From the NCBI GenBank assembly GCA_028817255.1, contig JAPPQA010000161.1:1-9995 (forward strand): a stretch of 9,995 nt of DNA, given 5' to 3'. The translations under genes were made by a program, and so were the position numbers. This stretch comes from Gammaproteobacteria bacterium. Lineage in GTDB: Bacteria > Pseudomonadota > Gammaproteobacteria > Porifericomitales > Porifericomitaceae. The notes below the pieces were generated by a model, which was not told the origin of the DNA, ran no database searches, and saw only the letters and a list, made by a program, of their open reading frames with translations. Shown here in pieces: positions 8,168-9,995 of this stretch (positions are counted from its first letter, which is position 1; every line of letters begins with the position of its first letter).

Positions 8168-9004
8168 CTATCCGTTCCTGCCGGCAACCGAAGGCGCCCG
8201 TTCCCGATACCCGTCTGCCGTTCCCAGCACGACGTCCCGGTCCCGCAGGCTTTGCAAAAGTTCCCGCCCGAACCGCAACAGCTGCCCGGAATCGCCCCCC
8301 TTGCCCAGTTCGGCTGCGATCGTCTTCAGCAGCTCCCGGCCCGTAGCGCCCGGGCGCTCCCGCAACAGGTCCAGCAGCCGGGCCGAGGCAATGCTCAACT
8401 CCAGAAAGCGGACGCGGTCGTCCCGGTCCCGGCAGACCACCAGGCAAAGCGGTACCGCAAGGGGCTCCCGCGGCAGAAAGTCGGGGCGAATCCGGTGCAC
8501 CGGGTAACGGTAACTGAGCAGCCGCGCCAGGGGATTCAATACCGGCGCGCCTGCGACCAGGTCGCCGTCCGAATCCACCCCGGCCAGGGAAATCTCGCGC
8601 GGGTCGAACGATGCCTCCTGCTCCACCCACTCGTAGTGGGCAAGTTCCTGCAGGTACGGAGGATCCTCAGGCGCCCGTTCCCGGGCCGTCTGCAGGTACT
8701 GCAAAAATTCCCGCGACAACATCGGGTACAGGGGGGTGCGGGAGGCATGGTCGCGGAAATACCCCCGGACCAGGGAATGCCAGTATTCGTCCGAACTGAT
8801 TTTTCGCAATACCGGAAAGCCGCCCGCCAACAACCCCTCCACGTTGCGGTACAAGAGGTCGCGGTAGATCTGCATGCGGCGGTCTTCTACATCGGACGGC
8901 GCCGGACAACTGTGATCGCGTATATGGCGGGTAAAGCGCCGCTGGACCTCGGCGAAGGTTTCCTGTTCAGGCCCGGATGGACTGCGAACCGCCATGTTCG
9001 ACAC
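8168..9004 (-). CDS. HvfC/BufC-like DUF2063 protein, partner of the MNIO enzyme
   Basis: The 278-residue protein has an N-terminal DUF2063 domain (about residues 16-110), annotated in databases as a putative DNA-binding domain. Typical blocks are RMQIYRDLLYRNVEGLLAGGFPVLRKI (start 43, end 69) and the later HYEWVEQEA (123-131). The C-terminal part, about 170-265, is a separate domain with likely helix-turn-helix-like character. In characterised MNIO systems this protein binds the oxidase and helps recruit the precursor peptide; here that is inferred from its place directly after the MNIO gene. The GTG at 9004 overlaps the upstream gene by 38 nt. An ATG at 8995, three codons in, is an equally plausible start. 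Neither has a strong ribosome site, which fits translational coupling to hvfB. No transmembrane segment or signal peptide is evident. Confidence 0.88.
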   Translation of the reverse strand: MSNMAVRSPSGPEQETFAEVQRRFTRHIRDHSCPAPSDVEDRRMQIYRDLLYRNVEGLLAGGFPVLRKISSDEYWHSLVRGYFRDHASRTPLYPMLSREFLQYLQTARERAPEDPPYLQELAHYEWVEQEASFDPREISLAGVDSDGDLVAGAPVLNPLARLLSYRYPVHRIRPDFLPREPLAVPLCLVVCRDRDDRVRFLELSIASARLLDLLRERPGATGRELLKTIAAELGKGGDSGQLLRFGRELLQSLRDRDVVLGTADGYRERAPSVAGRNG

Positions 9005-9851
9005 TGTGCTTGCGCTGAAGCCCCTCTACGACGGCAACTTCCCGGACCAACTCCCCAAGCGGCGGAATATTGAAGTCCCGCTCGACCAGGGTCGGGAACA
9101 CGCCGAAATGACGATAACTTGCATCGAGCAGCCGCCACACGGGGTCGCTTACCCCGGCGCCGTGCGTATCCACCCGCACCCCGTCGCTCTCCCGGTAGTG
9201 GCCCGCCACATGGGCATAGGCGATACGTTCTCCCGGCAGAGAGCGGAGAAAATCTTCGGCATCGTAACCATGGTTGCGGCTGTTAACGCAAATATTGTTG
9301 ACATCGAGCAGCATCAGGCAATCGGCTTCCTCAATGACCGCCCGAATGAAATCAATCTCCTCCATACGCTTTCCCGGCGCGGCATAGTACGAGACGTTTT
9401 CGATCGCGATCCGCCGCTCCAGAAGATCCTGCACCTGGCGGATGCGCCCGGCCACATGGCGCACGGCTTCGCAGGTAAAGGGTATGGGCATCAAATCGTA
9501 CAGGTAGCCGCGCTCGTCCGCACAGTAACTCAGGTGCTCGCTGTAGCAACGGATGCGGTGCTCGTCGAGAAACTTTTTGACCCGGCGTAAAAAGGGCTCG
9601 TTCAAGGGCGCCGTGCCGCCGAGATTCAGAGACAGGCCGTGACAAACGAAGGGATACCGCTCGGCCAGAGAACGGAACCACCGTCCGAAGCGGCCCCCGA
9701 CATCAATCCAGTTCTCGGGAGCGACCTCGAAAAAAGAAATGGGCGACGGGACCGGGGCGGAGAGCGAGCCCCGAAAGGCCCGCCTCAACCCCAGTCCCGC
9801 ACCGGTTACGGGATAGTCAGCCACCGAAAGCGGCAGTCGCAAGGGACTCAC
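8967..9851 (-). CDS. HvfB/BufB-like multinuclear non-heme iron oxidase (MNIO, DUF692)
   Basis: Cytoplasmic TIM-barrel enzyme of 294 residues, full length for DUF692. MNIO enzymes use two or three iron ions and O2 to modify cysteines in ribosomal peptides; the HvfB branch makes copper-binding groups from EGKCG cysteines. Candidate metal ligands and family blocks include GAGLGLR (17-23), FFEVAPENW (40-48), HGLSLNLGG (71-79), YSEHLSY (103-109), IENVSYY (150-156), DVNNICVNSRNHGYD (183-197), AHVAGHY (213-219), DTHG (228-231) and LVERDFNIPPL (255-265). All the expected His/Glu/Asp/Asn positions look intact. It starts with GTG at 9851, only 12 nt after the stop of the Cys-repeat peptide gene, with no good Shine-Dalgarno, so coupling or read-through translation is likely. 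The adjacent EGKCG peptide is the obvious substrate. Confidence 0.94.
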   Translation of the reverse strand: MSPLRLPLSVADYPVTGAGLGLRRAFRGSLSAPVPSPISFFEVAPENWIDVGGRFGRWFRSLAERYPFVCHGLSLNLGGTAPLNEPFLRRVKKFLDEHRIRCYSEHLSYCADERGYLYDLMPIPFTCEAVRHVAGRIRQVQDLLERRIAIENVSYYAAPGKRMEEIDFIRAVIEEADCLMLLDVNNICVNSRNHGYDAEDFLRSLPGERIAYAHVAGHYRESDGVRVDTHGAGVSDPVWRLLDASYRHFGVFPTLVERDFNIPPLGELVREVAVVEGLQRKHSVEHGGSQSIRA

Positions 9852-9863
9852 CGCACGGAGACT

Positions 9864-9995
9864 TTAGTGCCCGCACTTGCCCTCGCCGCATTTGCCCTCG
9901 GCGTCCTTGGACTTGGCTTCCTTGCCCTCGCCGCACTTGCCTTCGCCGCACTTGCCCTCGGCTTCCTTGCCCTCGCCGCACTTGCCTTCGCCGCA
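9864..9995 (-). CDS. HvfA-like copper-binding RiPP precursor, EGKCG repeats (5' end outside window)
   Basis: The visible part is the last 43 codons plus the TAA stop; the N-terminus, usually with a Sec-type signal, lies beyond the window edge. The peptide is made only of Cys, Gly, Glu, Lys, Ala, Ser, Asp and one terminal His. It has six cysteines, five in complete EGKCG units and one in a unit cut by the edge. Units occur in pairs separated by an EGKEA spacer and by a longer EGKEAKSKDA spacer. EGKCG is the motif of Haemophilus HvfA, whose cysteines are converted by HvfB (with HvfC) to oxazolone/thioamide pairs that bind copper. The gene immediately precedes an MNIO gene and a DUF2063 gene on the same strand, which makes the assignment strong. 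The mature product would be expected in the periplasm, buffering copper. Confidence 0.9.
   Translation of the reverse strand, partial: CGEGKCGEGKEAEGKCGEGKCGEGKEAKSKDAEGKCGEGKCGH
9867..9995. repeat. 15-nt tandem repeat encoding EGKCG units
   Basis: Within the precursor gene the DNA repeats with a 15-nt period (minus strand GAGGGCAAGTGCGGC and close variants such as GAAGGCAAGTGCGGC). Two units have diverged to encode EGKEA, and one 15-nt stretch encodes KSKDA. The high DNA identity between units suggests expansion by duplication, and copy number may vary between strains. The array continues past the right edge. Confidence 0.85.

Noticed and set aside
8142..8630. N-terminal extension of the ThDP enzyme by 163 codons
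   Set aside because: The extension is Gly/Arg/Pro-rich, overlaps the hvfC-like gene in another frame, and the family N-terminus begins exactly at the ATG at 8141, which has a strong ribosome site.
9867..9995. CRISPR-like or noncoding satellite repeat
   Set aside because: The 15-nt period keeps a single reading frame that encodes EGKCG units ending in a stop just before an MNIO gene, so it is a coding repeat.

Overview
The window is GC-rich and densely coding, and looks like a chromosomal stretch of a Pseudomonadota, probably gammaproteobacterial. The reasons are the codon bias, the protein similarities I recognise, and an hvf-type copper-RiPP gene set of the kind described in Haemophilus influenzae. 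I cannot name the genus. No rRNA, tRNA, CRISPR array, transposase or phage gene is visible.

Layout. Bases 1-180 hold a short leader with a palindrome and a plausible promoter for argG (argininosuccinate synthase, + strand, 181-1422). Everything after that lies on the minus strand. In transcription order, from the right edge, it reads: the 3' end of a Cys-repeat peptide gene (hvfA-like, EGKCG repeats, cut by the window edge); hvfB-like MNIO/DUF692 oxidase; hvfC-like DUF2063 partner protein; a 544-residue acetolactate-synthase-type ThDP enzyme; an aldehyde dehydrogenase; a membrane-anchored FMN/3Fe-4S glutamate-synthase-like protein; a DoxX-family membrane protein of the type found with hvf clusters (HvfD/HvfX); and a CPA1 Na+(K+)/H+ antiporter. 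The antiporter's 3' end overlaps the 3' end of argG by 77 bases, tail to tail.

How the genes may work together. HvfA-like precursors carry EGKCG repeats whose cysteines are converted by the MNIO enzyme, with its DUF2063 partner, into copper-binding heterocycle/thioamide groups. A DoxX-family protein usually accompanies these three genes. Here the first three are tightly packed, but the DoxX gene lies downstream of three metabolic genes. The spacing (12 nt gap, 38 nt overlap, 26 nt gap, 4 nt overlap, 45 nt gap, 172 nt gap, 112 nt gap) is compatible with one long operon. It is also compatible with a metabolic cassette inserted into an hvfABCD operon. This hybrid locus is the most interesting feature of the window. 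The three metabolic genes may be passengers, or may belong functionally with copper homeostasis; sequence alone does not decide.
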